Positions 1 through 9,052 of a DNA stretch of 16,033 bases are shown here, one piece after another. Position numbers and translations under genes: made by a program. The notes under the pieces are model-generated. The model had not been told where the DNA came from. It searched no databases and saw only the letters and a list, made by a program, of their open reading frames with translations. This stretch comes from Paraglomus occultum (Eukaryota; Glomeromycota; Glomeromycetes; Paraglomerales; Paraglomeraceae): assembly GCA_910592205.1 (NCBI GenBank), contig CAJVPJ010000825.1:1-16033 (forward strand). The letters are read 5' to 3'. How positions within the stretch are numbered: the stretch's first letter is position 1; each line of letters opens with the position of its first letter.

Positions 1-1137
1 GGGAGGTAAAGGGGCGGATCTCGGTGATTCAAATTTCTTGGGACGCATTAAATTAGGCTGTTGCTGATTTTGATCTTGTGTTTCGGATGGTTGATATTGT
101 TGTGTTGCAGTTGGTTCTTTCTGTGGATAATAATAATAATGTTGGCTTTGTTGTTGTTGTTGCTGCTGTTGTTGGCTCTGCGGCAGCTGTTGTTGATATT
201 GATGTTGCTGTTGTTGTTGTTGATATTGATGTTGCTGCTGTTGTTGATACTGATGTTGATGTTGTTGCTGTTGTTGTTGTTGTTGTTGATATTGATATTC
301 ATATTGATGTTGATGTTGCTGTTGATGATGTTGATGGTGCTGTTGTTGTTGTTGTTGTTGCTGTTGTTGTTGTTGCTGTTGTTGTTGTTGCCGCTCTAAC
401 AATAGCCCTTGTATTTGCTTACTCACGAATGGATCTGTCAACGATTCCTGATTACGAATTGGCGATTTTTTTTTGTTTCCTGCATCACGAACCTGTCTAG
501 AACTGTTCCTTGCAGGTATAGGACCCATGTTGTCTGTCGTATTCGAGGACAGAGAAGAGGCTGTTTGAGAGTGTAAGGGATAATTGAGGTTAGAATTAGG
601 CGACGAAGGGCTATAGTATTGTGATTCGTATTGGTATTGACTTGCAGGATTTGGCATTTGCCGTTGGCCATTTGTTTGCTGTGGGACCAATAACGACGAC
701 GGCGACGAACTTCCATTCTCTGGTGGGAAGAGTGTGTCGCCATATGGTGTCTCGGAATTTGCCATTGTCTCAGTCTGTAAACTCGAATTCCTCGTGGAGT
801 AATAATAGTCGGACACATCGTAATCCGAAAATACAGAGGGTGCGCGTGCACTGAGAACACTCTCATGCCCAAAAGCGCTGCTCGATCCATTATATTGTTG
901 TGGGGGTGATTGAGATGGGAAGAAATCGCGTTCTCGTTGTTCTTTGTTATATTCTTTTCGTACTTCTAGCGACGCAGAAGAACCATATTGACGCATAGCA
1001 TGTAGCTGGTATCGACCATTTTGCGAGTCGACGTGTTCAGGAGGGTAATAGTAACCTTCCTGAGAGACTGGACGTGGACGACGCATTGGGTCGTCTATGT
1101 CGCGGTCAACAGCAAGGCCATTTTTGAATTTGCTCAT
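1..1137 (-). CDS. Gln/His/Tyr-rich low-complexity protein, N-terminal part (partial)
   Basis: An uninterrupted frame of 379 codons starts at the ATG at 1137-1135 and runs off the left edge, so the C-terminus is missing. The first ~248 residues are polar and disordered-looking, rich in Ser, Asn, Pro, Tyr and Gln. They include Tyr clusters (EGYYYPPEH near residue 27; SDYYYST further on) and a basic GNKKKSP patch. Residues ~250-333 are almost pure Gln with His and Tyr, encoded by mixed CAA/CAG, followed by Tyr x4 (334-337) and a Pro/Gln tail. No folded domain, signal peptide or membrane segment is visible. Start choice: the ATG follows a pyrimidine-rich leader ending AAAATAAAATG, a typical fungal context, and no upstream in-frame Met was seen. 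Such proteins are often transcriptional, RNA-binding or cell-wall regulators, but nothing here decides. Two other long frames across the repeat (poly-Asn minus strand, poly-Leu plus strand) are shadows. Confidence 0.72.
   Translation of the reverse strand, partial: MSKFKNGLAVDRDIDDPMRRPRPVSQEGYYYPPEHVDSQNGRYQLHAMRQYGSSASLEVRKEYNKEQRERDFFPSQSPPQQYNGSSSAFGHESVLSARAPSVFSDYDVSDYYYSTRNSSLQTETMANSETPYGDTLFPPENGSSSPSSLLVPQQTNGQRQMPNPASQYQYESQYYSPSSPNSNLNYPLHSQTASSLSSNTTDNMGPIPARNSSRQVRDAGNKKKSPIRNQESLTDPFVSKQIQGLLLERQQQQQQQQQQQQQQQQQHHQHHQQQHQHQYEYQYQQQQQQQQQHQHQYQQQQQHQYQQQQQQHQYQQQLPQSQQQQQQQQQSQHYYYYPQKEPTATQQYQPSETQDQNQQQPNLMRPKKFESPRSAPLPP
127..392 (-). repeat. CAA/CAG trinucleotide repeat coding for poly-Gln
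   Basis: Imperfect (CAA/CAG)n, written as TTG/CTG on the plus strand, interspersed with CAT (His) and TAT (Tyr) codons. The in-frame interruptions and the mixed CAA/CAG use suggest it is kept as Gln-rich protein rather than as a freely expanding microsatellite. Length variation between strains would be expected. Confidence 0.9.
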
Positions 1138-1180
1138 TTTATTTTAACAGAGAGGAGAAAAGGAGACAAAGGGGTTTGAG
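1138..1180 (-). promoter_or_regulatory. Pyrimidine-rich leader upstream of the Gln-rich gene
   Basis: Read on the minus strand, this is a C/T-rich tract (CCTTTGTCTCCTTTTCTCCTC) followed by an A-rich start context. CT-rich stretches just upstream of the ATG are common in fungal promoters and 5' leaders. No clear TATA box was found. The regulatory role is inference. Confidence 0.35.
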
Positions 1181-1783
1181 GAATTAAAGAACGTTTCCAT
1201 TATGAACGCATTTATGAAATATTACTAGTATTTACAGGAATGAACATCAGCTGTGTAATATAACTATGCGCTTATCCTATTACGTAGCAGTTTATTTGTC
1301 GATCGCAAACAAATATGCCGACCGATTAAATTGATGTACCACGTGAAGAAGAAGTTTTTTATTCACTATCCATCAACTCTCTCTTTAAAAAGTGGAAAAT
1401 AAAGCCTTGAGCGAAACCCAAACCACATGTAGCATGATTGGAAAAGCACGAGCAAGAGAAGCACTTTAGAAAATACACACACTGTTCTTGTCAATGTGTG
1501 TGAATGCAACTTTATTACGCCTTGGATCCCCCATTAAATATATTATACAATTTCGGTTAGACTGCTGTATCGATCATAATTTGGTGAGTGTTATTTTGGC
1601 AAGTCAATTTTGAGGTCTACATCTTTGAACGACATTAGGCGCTGCTTGCATCTAATCTCATAATTTCGGAAACGCTCATTAATGTATTGTAATTAGAGAC
1701 AGCACAAGTGAATTAAACGTAAACGTTGCTGATTGTTATCAACGATTGCTAAACACTCAAAAAAATTTTTTGTCAGTATGGCG
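1181..1783. other. Intergenic, no gene seen
   Basis: Presumed upstream region of the Gln-rich gene. Stops are frequent in all frames. The only structure noticed is a weak (AC)n/(GT)n inverted pair around 1475-1502 (7-nt arms). No RNA gene was recognised. Confidence 0.5.
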
Positions 1784-2245
1784 TCACGGGATTTCTAACA
1801 ATAGATTCATAGTCCCCTGATTTAATATACATTTGGAAAAAACTTTTGTATGAAATATTCTATTTCGAAAGATGTAACATGACGTTGCACATTCCTGATT
1901 ATATGCAGAATGTGATCGTCGTTGTTTATCTTTCAAAATAACCCTTGTAAAATGATACCGAACAGGTTTCAATAAGTCTATATAGGTAACAACGTAAACA
2001 ATATGAGCAACGAGGTCCATACAAAGGATTAGGACATTGTTTGAAAAAGGAAAGGTGTTAATTGATATTTTGTAGAACCGACTACTACAGCCTTCAAATT
2101 TGTCAATACATTGTAAAGTCAATGCCAAAACAATATTTACATTGTTATATTCGGTCATCTGAGCGAGCGTTGTGCGTTTATTTCGTTCATTGTCCCTAGT
2201 ATTCATTCTATCATACTGTAATAAAATCTTGAGCAAGTGTAGCAC
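1784..2245 (-). CDS. Hypothetical ORF of 153 codons, doubtful
   Basis: A single open frame of 153 codons with an ATG. The product is not recognised: no signal peptide, repeats or known motif, and the composition (many Ile, Leu, Asn, Cys, Tyr) resembles translated A+T-rich DNA. It is long for chance in this composition but not decisive. Its upstream end reaches the left edge of the duplicated segment, and I saw no counterpart ORF in the second copy near 6800-6960. It could be a relic exon, a real short gene or noise. Confidence 0.2.
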   Translation of the reverse strand: MLHLLKILLQYDRMNTRDNERNKRTTLAQMTEYNNVNIVLALTLQCIDKFEGCSSRFYKISINTFPFSNNVLILCMDLVAHIVYVVTYIDLLKPVRYHFTRVILKDKQRRSHSAYNQECATSCYIFRNRIFHTKVFSKCILNQGTMNLLLEIP

Positions 2246-4071
2246 TTTTTTTTTAAATGGTCTCCATCTTCAGTTAACAGAACAGAGGGACAAGCATTGT
2301 CGGTTGAACGACTTTGGAGTCTTACTTGTACAATGACATGCACAACCATGAATACTAATCGTTAAAACACTAATCGTTAAAACACCAATACTTCATATCG
2401 TCACTCGTTCACCAAATGTGCATTTATATAACAATAAATTATCGTGCCTGATTCTGATAATCACTAATTAATTTGATATAAATTGCCTCTTCGGACGATA
2501 CCAGCCTTACCTTATCTAAGTAAATTTACTTTTGAATAAAATAAAATCGAGTATATTGGTAAGATACTTTTAATATTAAAGGGTGCCTGTCTGTATATGT
2601 GCCGGATAATTATATAATGTATTAATATTGCCAACGCAAACAAAATTATTTAATCGTTTGTAGGCAACTGTCATTAAGTAATGAAATTAGAATTTTGAGA
2701 CTTATTAACGAGATATGCGATTGCGTGAACTACCAGTGTTAGCAATGTGATATTTGTTATGCAATATTGCACTCGGTTCATTAACAAGATATATTCATGT
2801 TTGCGTGGAAGCGGAAGAAGACAAAGAGATTATCAATTTGGACTATGGGTACGGGTATATACAATATGCTTTAGTTCGACTCGATTATATTTAGATAATA
2901 AAATGTCAGAGCCAAATAATCATTAATGAAACAGAAACTTGGTTCCTTATTTAATATTTTGCAACCATATCAACAACGCAAATCACCGATTTCCAAAACA
3001 TTATTGAAAAAAAAAATGGCCAATAAACTTATGGCTAGCCACCATATTATCATATCTCACAATTATTGAGCACTCACATCGGCTCGTTGTTTAACTGAAT
3101 AGATACAGTATATTAAATCAAAGATCGACTGTGTTAACATTTACATAATGTAATAGTAAATAATGTTATTAACTAAAAGTTTCCTCTGCAAATATTGTGT
3201 CCTCTGAGTGGCTTTTTTTTTTCAAAATTAAGTGTACATTGCGTTAGCTGTTTTTATTGCATTATAGTTTAATTAAAATGTATAATACAATTGTGTAAGT
3301 GAGATTTAACACAAATGGTAGTAAGCTGACTCTTTTAACTCTCAGTTGATGTAAAATTTATTACATATTATAGTTTAAACACAAACTACAGCATTTTACC
3401 ATAGTAATTATATAATAATAATGTGGCACTCAAACGCAAGTATCCAACAGCTCTTAATTTGTGACTGAAACAAGTAGTAGTAGTGGAAGATTTCCTGCAC
3501 ACATGAAATTCCAGCTTGATCAGAAAAATATTATTATTTGCCTCTATATTTAAAACAAATAAAAAATTTATTCATGACATACCAAATTTTAATATCATAA
3601 TCACTTAGATAGCAATATAATGGTAATACAGCTTGGTCTTGATATAATGAAATGCTTGGTTACAATTCAAATGATCACTATTTTGAATTTAACTTTATAT
3701 CAACAACACAACAACATCCAACCAATTATTCATCACAGTAATAGTAAAATGTTAACTAAATTATAAATTATGTGGGTAACTTTATTTTTGATAAAAAAAT
3801 TTGTGTTTTCTCTTTCTACAACTTTGGATATTCAACTTGTAATTTTTGCACCAAATTAATATCATAATTAATTGCCCAAATTCAGACAAGTAAAAACAAA
3901 CAAAAACTTAGTCATAAATTGGATGTTGGCAGCCTTATTTGGATACAACAAGATGGTGTACAACTGATTAATCAAATAAGTCACAAAATATGAAAGCAAA
4001 ACTAAATAACACAAAAGACTGTAAAATAAAAAACTACAAGCAGTATTCAAAGTCCTGAGTCTAGATTATTG
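2246..4071. other. 3' flank of kinase-like gene A, non-coding
   Basis: No convincing coding frame on either strand, only ORFs of 60 codons or fewer. Most of it (to about 3911) is shared with 6990-8575 at a similarity not obviously below that of the coding part. It contains a 10-bp palindrome TGGCTAGCCA near 3032 and an AATAAA on the minus strand near 3781-3786 that could be a distant poly(A) signal. Positions 3911-4071 are unique to this copy. Confidence 0.55.
2356..2385. repeat. Two exact tandem copies of a 15-bp unit
   Basis: TAATCGTTAAAACAC occurs twice back to back. The equivalent place in unit B (about 7050-7090) does not show the doubled unit, so it arose or was lost after the segmental duplication. 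Confidence 0.85.
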
Positions 4072-6570
4072 TTATAATGCATAACAATTGCCTTCATTCT
4101 GTATATAAGAGCTTCCTAGAATATTTACTCTTTCTTCTTCTTGAGATGTGATAAACTGTTTTGCACCATTATGATAGATTGCACTCCATGTGTAATCCGC
4201 GTTTCCAATAAGCTTTACAAGATTCCCCCAAAGTGAACTTGCATTCTTTGGGCGTTTATCAGGGTCAGCATCACAACACAACTTGGCAAGTTTCTTGTAT
4301 TCCTCTGGTGCAGAATCAGGCATCAATGGTCGTAGCCCACCCATAATATCACGTATTAGATCTCTATCAAACTGCCTATCTCTGAATGGTGGTTCACCAG
4401 TGGCCATCAAATACATAATAATACCAAATGAATACACATCTGATTTCTGAGTAAATTTGCGAGTATAATAGACTTCTGGTGCAATAAAAGGTATACAGCC
4501 TTGAATGTTTGGATTTGACTCATGTGAACTCACTGATTGTGAGAGAATAAAATTGCATATGAATGGATGATCATCATGCAGAACTACATTCCCACCATTA
4601 AGGTCACAATGTACTAATCCCACATAATGAATTGTGCACAGGTTTCGTGCAATATCCTGCAAACATTGCAATTTCATCTTCCATGTCAATCTGTCAATAT
4701 TTTGATCTAAATAAGACAAAAGACTACCATTGTTAGCATGTTGCATAACAATCATGTATTCTCTTGTTTCTGGGTTTTGTGTAACTCCATAAATTTTAAG
4801 GAATTTATAATCACTGTCTGTGCACTTGGTATGATTTCTGAACTGTTAAATAAAAATGAATTTAAATTAGAATGCAGAGTCAAATTAAAAACTACATCAT
4901 AATAATAAATACTTGTACTACTAATTATTGCATACCTCAGAAATAAATAATTCTGGCATTTCATCAAAACTCTTAAACCGTTTTAGTAGAACAGTTTGTA
5001 GTATATTCCCTTCTCCTCTATAATTGGCAGTATAGACGGTGCTATAACCATCAGATCCAATCTCTTTAAGTTTATAAAAATCATTATATTGCATGGACAT
5101 TACAAGTGCATGATTTCGTATAAAACTGTCCAATAATGAGTGTACATCATTGTAGAAAACTAAATAATATTCCTGAGTAGATGAATCCCGAGTGATCCCA
5201 ATTATCCAAATATTGTCAGGTGTTAATATTTTAGGGTATTCCTTGATTAGCTAATAAATAATATTAATATTAATATGTTTTTAACATGCTAATACTAATA
5301 CATGTTAGTAATACCATCAGCATTTTACATGTTTGTGAAATAATTTACCTGATGAAAGTCAAACAACTGATTGTTTTGTTTGTCTACTATCTTTTTGAGT
5401 GCCACACATGTCAATTCATTTGCAGTCCAATCTGCTGTATGTGTACATTCATTGCGTAATGATGTTATCTCTTGTATATTCAGCAATGTAGAATGCTCTA
5501 TCCATTGTAGATATGAATCAGATACATTTTTTGTATTACTATATGATTCCGTAATAAATGAATCCAATGACTTGTTGCCCGTGGTCCAGTTAAAAGGTCT
5601 TGGTGCTTTACAATTAAAGCAGAATGCATTTATCTCGGGTTCGAGTCGACGTATGCATGCCAGACATAATCCATTTCCTCTTGCTTCTTTTATTAGACAA
5701 TACTTTCCTTTCCGATTATATGTGAATCCGATGGTAACCCAAACATCTGCAGTAAGAATATCTGGATGCTCATCGCATAACTAGAGGAAATTATATAAGA
5801 CAATTATTTAAACTATTCAACAAACATGACGCACGCATAAATAAAGAGTTTACCTCGGCATAATATAAATCATTTGTCCCGTCTGTTATCTCAAGTGGAG
5901 TCAATTTAACACGTAAGTATGAAGGAGTAGGTAGACCGCTCACGTTTTGGTTTACACTACATATCTCTTGATAAATACAAGCGAATGGAATCCATTCAAG
6001 ATAGGCGTCATTTGCTGAATTTGTTTGTAACTGAGTCTTCTTTATAAACTCATCGAGTTGCTTATTATTGCTAGTCCATCCATCGAACAATTGTTTATGT
6101 CCACAGATGCACCACACTGGACTACATCGGAATAATCCACATGCGGAGCAGAATCCATATCGAGAATAATAATGGTATAAGCGTACATCAGCGACCATGT
6201 AATAATTATCGTCGCACTTGGTAAAACCCTCTATTAATCTGTTGCGATACTCAAGCCAGGCGGAATATCGTCTGTACTGACTGACATTAATGCTGTGCTC
6301 GTGTGTTGGAAGAGAGTATATCCTAGCAAACTCACTCACGAGGGCTGCTGTGCACCCTTCGATACTTCCAAGTAATAGCATCATTATCGCCTTTTCCTCA
6401 ACTCTACCATCATGTGTTTGAATGCGAGTTGCGTAGTAGATGTCGTCGATTTTACTTGACTTTATTCCGGTGACTTGCGAGCAAGGAATCCACTCAAGTT
6501 TACCATTAATATAGTCGGAGGATTTAATCAAATTGTCAATTGCTTCGTTTTGAATACCCTTAACAGACAT
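4072..6570 (-). CDS. Four-exon TKL-type pseudokinase with serial N-lobe modules, copy A
   Basis: Exons 6570-5854, 5780-5349, 5250-4936 and 4842-4072 join in phase 0 into 744 aa. Start: ATG 6570 is shared with copy B (MSVKGIQNEA), while upstream Mets are not. Layout: residues 1-139 linker and degenerate N-lobe 1; 141-156 Cys-rich ribbon (C141, C144, C154, C156), WTSNN linker 165-169, LEWIP 191-195, N-lobe 2; 278-296 second ribbon (CxxC x2), WTTGN 304-308, N-lobe 3 with VALK (K368); 440-744 full kinase fold. That last domain keeps a Gly-rich loop (G448, G451), K473, N573, APE 609-611, DVYSFG 623-628 and DPDKRP 681-686. HRD is HCD (566-568) and DFG is N585-F-I, so catalysis is doubtful. In active TKL kinases the DFG Asp binds Mg-ATP; I infer a signalling scaffold or pseudokinase. 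No signal peptide or membrane segment is visible. Paralogue of 11762-14180. Confidence 0.85.
4843..4935 (-). other. Intron 3 of kinase-like gene A (93 nt)
   Basis: Donor GTATGC and acceptor TTAACAG in phase 0, between ...LFISE and FRNH... . Removing it joins the Gly-loop exon to the hinge and C-lobe. Copy B has the same intron with the same donor and acceptor at 12482-12555. Confidence 0.85.
5251..5348 (-). other. Intron 2 of kinase-like gene A (98 nt)
   Basis: Donor GTAAAT and acceptor TTATTAG in phase 0, between ...DFHQ and LIKEYP... . Reading through without splicing meets a stop soon after the donor. It matches 12871-12961 in copy B. Confidence 0.85.
5781..5853 (-). other. Intron 1 of kinase-like gene A (73 nt)
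   Basis: Donor GTAAAC and acceptor CCTCTAG in phase 0, between ...LYYAE and LCDEHP... . It matches the 67-nt intron 13397-13463 in copy B. Confidence 0.85.
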
Positions 6571-6740
6571 GGCGGGGCGGTAGTATTGAATACTAGGATT
6601 CTCCACAAAATTAATGCTGTTGCCAAGATCGCTTTTGCAACTTTGTGTTTGAAAGGCTTCTTTTCCGTTCTATTTTACGCAGCATACAATTTTTTTTTCA
6701 CCTTCCAATTTTGGGTTGAATATTCAATTTTGGTAATAAT

Positions 6741-6803
6741 GTCGGATTGTGTCCATTTTGTTCCTCATCAAAAAAGGAAACGAACGTGAACAAATAAAAT
6801 GAA
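6741..6803 (-). mobile_element. Short MITE-like element (truncated relative of 8582-8700)
   Basis: The reverse complement of this stretch matches the element at 8582-8700 in two blocks: TTCATTTTAT followed by GTTC(A/C)CGTTC, and GGAACAAAATGGACACAA. The roughly 45 bp that separate them in the other element are missing. It begins exactly where similarity between units A and B ends upstream of the kinase-like genes. Its mobility is inferred from recurrence and position only. Confidence 0.45.
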
Positions 6804-8575
6804 CAACTTGCAATCTAATAGCAAACAGTATGGTTTGGACTTAATATCTTTTTTTTTTTCGTTCTCGAAATTTATGCTAAATGCGATTGGTAGTCAGCTT
6901 AATATACAGTTTTTCAACTTGTATTATTAGCTTATTTATTGTGACGGATGCTGTCAATAGAGTCTTGAGCAGACAAGCGCAGCATGTCTTTTGCAGAGAT
7001 AGAGAGACAAGCAATGTCAGTTGAATGACTTTGGAGACACTAATTGATCAAACCACCTTACATTACAAAATTACGAAGTCGGACTAATGCTTCATATCGT
7101 CACTCTCACCAGATGTGCTCTTCGGACGATACGGCACACCATAATGTATAGACAAATTGATAAATATCAACTTTATTCCTGCTTTTTCTTATCTAAATAA
7201 ATCACTCTTGAATTAAGTTTATTGGTAAAATACTCTTAATATTAAAATTTGCTTATCCGTATATATGTGTTAGATAATTATGTAATATATTAACGTCGTT
7301 GCCAACACGAGCAAGATTATTTATTCGTTTGCAGCAGCCCACGTTGAGTAATGGAATTAGCATTTTGAGAATTATCAGCGAGATATTAACATGCAATTTC
7401 GTGAACTAGGAGAAATTTTGCTCCGTGATTACCGGTGTTAGCAATGTGATGTTTGTTTATGTAATATTAATATTGCACTCGGTTCATTAACAATGCAATA
7501 TATATTCATTTTGAATGAAAGTGGAGGATTAAAAAAAAAAGAGAAGAAAGGCGAAGAGATTTATTAAATTTAAATTGGGCTATTACTATGAGCACGAGTA
7601 CTGCAATATGCATAAGCTCGACTCAAAACACAAAGAATATATTTAGACAGAGCCAAATAAATCATTAATGAAACAGAATTTAGTTTTCTTTTTAATATTT
7701 GCAACTACTGTTTATGTTAACAATAATTATGACTAGCGATTACATTTATTATATTGAGCACCCGGTTTTACTCGTTGTTACCTGAATAGATATATTTAAA
7801 TCAAACAGGTTAAGTTTATTTTGGAATAATCAAAGATTAATTTACATAATTTGATAGTAAATAATGTTATTAACTAGAAGTTTCCTCTGCAGGTATTGTA
7901 TCTTCTAAATGCATATTTTTTAACATTAACTGTACATGCATTAGCTGTTTTTATTGCATTCCAGTTCAATTAAAATGTACAATGCAATTGTGTAAGTGAA
8001 ATTTAACACAAATGATAGTAAATTGATTCTTTTAAACTCTCAGTTTTTGTACATATTATAGCTTAAGCACAAACTACAACATTTTACCCATAGTAATTTA
8101 TATAATGTACCACTCAATACAAGTATTCAACAGCTCTTAATTTGTAAGTAAGGAGTTGAGATTTCTCACGTGCCTATTACAATGATTACCATGAAATTTC
8201 AGCTTGATATTGATTAGATATTAATATTTGTCTCTATATTTAAAGCAAATAGAAAACTTATTCATGACATACCAAACTTGTATATCATAATACACTTAGC
8301 TATTAGATAGTAATAGCGATATAATGGTGATGAGAGCATGCTTGGTTTCAATTTAACCAGTCACTATTTATATTATGAATTAACTTTATATCAACAACAC
8401 AATGTTGTCTGACTAATTATCCATCATACTAAATTAAGTGGATAAATTTATTTTGATAAAAATTTTGTTTTCTCTTTCTACAATTTCAGATATTCAGCTT
8501 TGTTATTTTTGTACCAACTTAATATCATAAATTGCCCAAATTTAAGCAAGCAAAACAAACAAAAACTTATACTTA
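6804..8575. other. Spacer and non-coding flank of unit B
   Basis: 6804-6950 is an A+T-rich spacer between the two units. From ~6950 the sequence follows the non-coding flank of unit A (2220-3911) collinearly, with many small indels. No ORF above 60 codons and no RNA gene was recognised. Confidence 0.55.
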
Positions 8576-8581
8576 GGCCCT

Positions 8582-8700
8582 ATTCATTTTATGTTCCCGT
8601 TCTTATTCCAATTTTGTCCACTTTCTAAATTTAGGTCTGATATCTATGAAAAGTGGGAACAAAATGGACACAACATCAGACTTGTGTCCATTTTGTTTTA
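8582..8700 (+). mobile_element. MITE-like element with strong hairpin
   Basis: Starts at the left edge of the insertion with CTATTCATTTTATGTTCCCG and ends after a long hairpin. Related sequence lies in the opposite orientation at 6741-6803. The block ATTTTGTCCACTTTC near 8614 is a further inverted, imperfect copy of the hairpin arm, so the element folds back on itself in more than one way. It has no coding capacity. The family is not recognised. Confidence 0.45.
8658..8697. repeat. Perfect 16-bp inverted repeat with an 8-nt loop
   Basis: AACAAAATGGACACAA (8658-8673) is the exact reverse complement of TTGTGTCCATTTTGTT (8682-8697). The same 16-mer TTGTGTCCATTTTGTT occurs once more at 6747-6762. 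Confidence 0.9.
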
Positions 8701-9052
8701 AAATTTTGAATTCTGTATATTTTATTTCTTCCTATCATTATCTTCGCTGAAAATATAACTCCAACAGAGTTAGGAGAAATTATTGGCCGACCAGTTGGGA
8801 AGTTCGTTGGGGGGTTCTTTTCTGCCTGCTAGTCGAGTCGCACCTTAAAATTTTAAAAAAAAAGAAATACTAACATTGTTTTCGCACTAACCCATTAATT
8901 ACTTTTTCTCATCAGATGATATTCTGGAAATTAACGGTACACTACTAACCTCAATGATGGGACAATAACTGTAAATACTCAAATCAGCATTATATTTGCA
9001 ACACTTTTAACGAATTTCATCGTACGATTATAGATAAACGCCTTCAAATGTC
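8701..9052. other. Insert DNA without a clear feature
   Basis: A short plus-strand frame around 8748-8830 reads as Gly-rich protein (ending VGKFVGGFFSAC then stop) and is less A+T-rich than its surroundings, so it may be a relic exon. It is too short to call. The remainder is A+T-rich with stops in all frames. Confidence 0.3.

Larger units (their letters stand above)
2220..6740 (-). repeat. Tandem segmental duplication, unit A
   Basis: By eye this stretch matches unit B (about 6950-14290) in the same orientation. The left part, ~2220-3911, pairs with ~6950-8575; for example both hold GTAAATAATGTTATTAACTA (3156-3175 and 7857-7876) and CTTCATATCGTCACTC. The right part, ~4098-6737, pairs with ~11738-14288 and contains the kinase-like gene. 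Position 3911-4097 has no match in unit B, where about 3.1 kb of other DNA sits instead. Ends are approximate because similarity fades. Confidence 0.8.

Noticed and set aside
48-500. Poly-Asn frame on the minus strand and poly-Leu/poly-Val frames on the plus strand across the trinucleotide repeat
   Set aside because: These are other readings of the CAA/CAG repeat. Only the Gln frame extends open to a good start codon at 1137 and through non-repetitive sequence.
438-890. 150-codon minus-strand frame inside the Gln-rich gene
   Set aside because: It overlaps the 379-codon frame in another register and has no support of its own.
1475-1502. (AC)n/(GT)n inverted pair as a possible terminator or RNA hairpin
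   Set aside because: Only 7-nt arms in simple sequence, with no gene to which it would belong.
3868-4050. 60-codon hydrophobic minus-strand ORF downstream of gene A
   Set aside because: It lies in the short stretch unique to unit A, has A+T-driven Leu/Tyr/Phe composition and no counterpart in unit B.
5371-5784. Plus-strand frame antisense to exon 2 of gene A, and its equivalent at 12984-13400
   Set aside because: Antisense shadow of a well-supported exon. It is conserved only because the exon is.
6571-6606. Upstream in-frame Met of gene A, and the longer upstream extension of gene B to 14261
   Set aside because: The two copies lose frame agreement upstream of the shared Met at 6570/14180 because of indels, so the shared Met is the better start.
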